From assembly GCA_000151295.1 (NCBI GenBank), contig GG745345.1, forward strand, positions 991,989 through 1,003,378: a stretch of 11,390 bases of DNA, read 5' to 3'. Below the pieces are notes generated by a model. That model ran no database searches. It worked only from the letters and a program-made list of their open reading frames with translations, and was not told the DNA's origin. Below are positions 8,469 to 11,390 of this stretch, piece by piece. Source of the DNA: Allomyces macrogynus ATCC 38327 (Eukaryota; Blastocladiomycota; Blastocladiomycetes; Blastocladiales; Blastocladiaceae). Within the stretch, counting starts at the first letter, position 1. Every line of letters starts with the position of its first letter. A program made the position numbers and the translations under genes.

Positions 8469-10156
8469 CTGCCCCGTCCGCGCGTCACTCGCGCATCGCC
8501 TCGGTGTCAGAACGACTGTAAACAGAATTGGTCAACGAGCGCAAAGCGCCCTATGACATCCAGGTACCTGGCACATCGCATGAATACCTTTGCAAGCGTA
8601 CGCTGCGGGCCGCAGTTCCTACCTCATGCAGCCTTGAGAGGCGCCATGACCAGGTGGACGAGCGCAAAAACGACGATACGATGGCCACCAGTCCAGCGCC
8701 CACCCGCCGATTATGGGCGTGGTCGTCGCCGCGAGCAGCACGCGCCGCTGTTGCGACTTTGGCCAATGTTGTTCATGTCATCGTGCTGCCTGCGGACCGT
8801 TGCGACATCGCTGTCTGCAGTACGCGTTTCACGACTTGAACAAGTTGCACGAGACACCGTCAGCGTGCTCCTCGTTCCGGCTCATGCCGCCGCGACTTCG
8901 ACCCCTAGCGAACGGACGACTGCCCGTCACGTCCCACGAAACTCATGAGAATTGACCATGAGTTCTTGCGCGCCCAGCGTCATGGCTGGCCAGTACCGCG
9001 GGCACGCTGACGGATTCTCAACCTTACGCATGTGGCCGACCGACTCTGGCAATTGCGACGCGTCGAACTGTCGCTTGCACGAAGAATGGGTCTATGCCTG
9101 CATGCCCGCTGCCAACATGTGTGTGAGCGACAGAGCCCGTGCATGCTCCGCTCCCACCCGCAGGATGCATAATCATATCGGGCATAATCGTCCTCGCTTG
9201 GCGGCAGTTGCGTATGGTAACAGCAGCGCGTCGTATTAATTTATATGCATTGTTGCGCCCACCCTTCATCTGGATTCAGCTTGGTTTCCTCGCCTCGGAG
9301 GTGAAGATTGTGATCCTCAGTGTCCCCGCGTTTTTGAGTTCTATTCTGTGATGCCAAAGGTTTCTCACATCTCTCCATGGATCTGTTCTGTCAAGGATGC
9401 GAAGGCTCAAACCGTGCTACATCGCAATGCTCAGTGGACGCTCTGAAAGCTCACTGACCCGGTTTGCTCTTCATTCCTATGTTCGCGACGCAAGCAGTTG
9501 GAAGTAATCCGCGAATATCAGCCGAAATACATCTAAGCGGGCAAAAACATATCCTTCTTGTCCGAGCATTTTGGTCGGTGCGGTGGTGAGTACTGAGCTG
9601 AGAATTTAGGGGCGAGCTTGCGACCAGCTCAAGCAGGACCAACCAGGCATGCCCACCACCGACACACACGCGACCGTGTACGGATACTCATGCAAAAACG
9701 CGGGAATTTTCCTTCGTAGCATGAATATTGATATCATTTTGGTCAGATAGCATGAGCGACAACCCGCTGATGCTGGCGGAGCACATCATGTTCCATAACC
9801 AGCTGCAGCAACCTCATTTGATGTGTATGCATGGGGGTGGGCAAGCGAGTTCGATGTACTCAAGATGGAGCTGTGTATCTGGATACGAGTCGCGCCACTA
9901 GTGTTTGGACATACTGATGATCAGGCTGCTTCTTCTCAAAGCCTTTGGCAATCGCATGGACCGTGAACAATGCAGGCAGAGACTAAGCGGCAGTCTTGAC
10001 ATCGTCTCAACGTTGGCTAGAAACTCGGATCAATTGGCGCAAAGGCATCAAACAATCCCGTCTGGACGTTTCGCCCTGATGCTGTGCTCGCCGTGCTGCA
10101 ATCCAAAAACATCCAGCTCCGGAACGACCACAACGTGAGAAATGTACATCTCTTCG

Positions 10157-10194
10157 TCATGAACGCTGCTCTCTTGGATCACCGACGTTCATGA
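10157..10194. repeat. Small inverted repeat (9-base arms, 20-base loop)
   Basis: TCATGAACG at 10157-10165 is matched by its exact reverse complement CGTTCATGA at 10186-10194. It could form a hairpin in RNA or DNA. No neighbouring gene explains it, and chance is possible over a 2-kb stretch. Confidence 0.35.
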
Positions 10195-10452
10195 GCTGAA
10201 AAGATCGTTTCCCTTGTTGGCGGGCGTTCTGACACAGCAACTTTTGATGATGTTGCCAGAAACGCTCTGAAAATTGCGGGGTTGTTCTCCAAGCGCACCA
10301 CATCGGTGCATGCACATGCAAGGAAAACAGCCCTTCGCGCTCAAAACACTGGCGCTAGAATGAAAGATCCCAGGGAATAGACTTTACAATATAACTGATC
10401 TGCTAGCAACGCCAGGCATCAAACCACGGCACGGATGAACATGAAGAGGGTT

Positions 10453-10468
10453 GGGGGGGGGGGGGGGG
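10453..10468 (+). repeat. Run of 16 G
   Basis: A homopolymer of 16 G lies about 120 bases past the 3' end of the broken secreted-protein copy. Such runs are prone to length change and to sequencing or assembly error. Confidence 0.9.
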
Positions 10469-10590
10469 TATGCACACAGATTCAGACAACAAATTGATAT
10501 CGCGAGCGGCAGCAAGCGGCGCTGCGCAAATGGCCCCACGGCGGGTTCGTGGACGCAACGCGCGCGGGGCCGAAATCGACGCGCCACGGC

Positions 10591-11026
10591 TTAGGGCTGC
10601 GTCTTGGGCGCGGGCACGAACGCGAGCGACTTGATGACAAGCGGCTTCTTGGGGTCGGCCGGGTCGGGGTACGCGAGTCCCTGGAGCGAGTGGTACGAGT
10701 TGAGCTCGGCAACGGGCTCGCCCTTGCAGCCCCAGTCGCGGTAGAGCTTGACGTTCCACGCCGGGGTCCAGTCCGAGTACGGCGGCTGCGTCTGCAGGAG
10801 CAGGAACCCGTCCTCGCGGCCCTCAAGTCCGCGGCACTAGCCAGCGTCCGTACTTGTAGTCGCCCGAAACTTGGATCGTCGTCGGACCGTAGGGCTGGTT
10901 CACCCAGTAGAAGACGACGAGCGGGTCGTTGGGCGGGTTCTCGGACACGGGCGCGGCGGTCGCGAGAGTCGCGATGGCGAGGATCGCGGCGAGAGCGAGG
11001 AGCAGGACTTGGTTGGCGGCGTGCAT
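10591..11026 (-). pseudogene. Small secreted protein, copy 3, broken by a frameshift and an in-frame stop
   Basis: The ATG at 11026-11024 opens a signal peptide (MHAANQVLLLALAAILAIAT) and the family core as far as GDYK (residue 58), very like copy 2. After that codon an extra base (the A at plus position 10852) shifts the frame; unshifted reading ends at TGA, 10825-10823. In the shifted frame the family sequence resumes at CRGLEGREDGF and runs through LYRDWGCKGEP and DPADPKKPLVIKS to TAA at 10593-10591. A TAG (10839-10837) stands where copy 2 has the CAG glutamine just before CRG. The length, 436 bases, is one more than a multiple of three. Everything outside the lesion is well kept, including the promoter, so the loss is recent or the sequence has an error here. 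The 15 bases at the lesion differ from copy 2 more than their surroundings do. Confidence 0.82.
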
Positions 11027-11093
11027 GGTGGTGGAGTAGCAAGCGAGTTGGGTCAGCAAGAGCTTGAGGCAGCAGAGAGGACCGGAGAGCAGG

Positions 11094-11104
11094 TTTAAAT
11101 ATAT
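11094..11104 (-). promoter_or_regulatory. TATA-like element of broken copy 3
   Basis: The minus strand reads ATATATTTAAA, with 67 bases between it and the ATG at 11026. Spacing matches the intact copies, and the leader shares blocks with copy 2 (TTGCT, ACCC, CTTGCT, CTCCAC) on the way to the ATG. Confidence 0.6.
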
Positions 11105-11390
11105 GGGGGCGATAGGTCCTTGGGCAGCTCGAAATCAGACGCGCGCCGACCAACACGCGCGATGCAACGTTGCGAAGAAAGACAACTGCAGCATGCGCGC
11201 GTCGCCCAAACGCAGCTACCATGAGATACCGCGGGAGGAACACGAAGCGGCCCGCAGTTCCCCTTGCTTGTCGCCGCCATCCCGAGGCCCCATATCCGGC
11301 TGTGGGGGGGGGGGGGGGGGGCGCGATCCCAGGGGATCCTTCAAAAACGGCAAAGGGGGGCGTTGCCCGCATGCGAAACCGGGACCCAGG
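11105..11390. other. Region upstream of copy 3, no gene seen
   Basis: This stretch to the right edge holds the upstream region of copy 3 and a run of G. Open frames here are short or extend shadow frames of copy 3. Nothing else can be supported. Confidence 0.5.
11304..11321 (+). repeat. Run of 18 G
   Basis: A homopolymer of 18 G lies about 200 bases upstream of the TATA element of copy 3. With the run at 10453-10468 it brackets the broken gene. Confidence 0.9.

Larger units (their letters stand above)
8469..10590. other. Gene-poor region of about 2.1 kb
   Basis: I find no convincing gene on either strand. The open frames are short, use mixed codons and show no recognisable motif. From about 9150 on, AT content rises visibly (for example around 9225-9250 and 9700-9755), unlike the coding blocks. 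There is no fourth copy of the secreted-protein family: the conserved stretch for YRDWG occurs only in the three copies. The region contains a small inverted repeat at 10157-10194 and a run of G at 10453-10468. Confidence 0.5.

Noticed and set aside
8553..8948. Plus-strand frame of 131 codons upstream of copy 2
   Set aside because: No motif, Arg/Thr/Ala-rich composition as expected by chance, and several overlapping frames of similar length on both strands.
10403..10759. Minus-strand 118-codon frame over the 3' half of copy 3
   Set aside because: It reads the broken copy in a wrong frame; the matching shadow frame exists in copy 2 as well.
10823..10852. Programmed frameshifting in copy 3
   Set aside because: A stop codon also lies in the shifted frame before the family sequence resumes, and no slippery site or structure is evident.
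10837..10853. A 17-base GT...AG stretch at the lesion of copy 3 as a tiny intron
   Set aside because: Removing 17 bases does not restore the family frame, and the length is far below any usual intron.

Overview
The window looks like GC-rich nuclear DNA of a eukaryotic microbe, most likely a fungus. An early-diverging lineage such as the Blastocladiomycota is my guess, and the sequence alone does not prove it. Supporting signs are a mitochondrial presequence on a LETM1-type protein, start codons in good eukaryotic context without ribosome binding sites, small secreted proteins with their own TATA boxes, monocistronic spacing, and probable short introns. I see no operon structure, rRNA, tRNA, CRISPR array, transposon or viral gene.

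Layout. Positions 1-929 (minus) hold the first 309 codons of a LETM1-domain mitochondrial inner-membrane protein that runs off the left edge. An intergenic stretch follows. Positions 1710-3404 (minus) encode a 564-residue protein with a proline-rich first half and a helical, better-ordered second half. A GC-rich divergent promoter region (3405-4052) separates it from a plus-strand gene (4053 to about 6140). That gene encodes a low-complexity protein rich in Pro, Arg/Asp and acidic residues. Its coding signal changes frame at least twice, so it either has short introns or contains frameshifts.

The right half (6497-11026) is a minus-strand array of three related genes for secreted proteins of about 140 residues: one at 6497-6919, one at 7963-8391, and a broken copy at 10591-11026. 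The intact copies share a signal peptide, a common core with two cysteines 36 residues apart, and a conserved C-terminal end. Each of the three has an AT-rich TATA element 65-67 bases before its ATG, which suggests shared regulation. The broken copy has a one-base insertion and an in-frame stop within about 15 bases of each other, and runs of 16 and 18 G lie on either side of it. Between the second and third copies is about 2.1 kb in which I find no convincing gene.

The most interesting element is this family of small secreted proteins. I do not recognise it by name, and its cysteine and strand pattern is only loosely like beta/gamma-crystallin-type Greek-key proteins. The frame-switching Arg/Asp-rich gene is the second point of interest.
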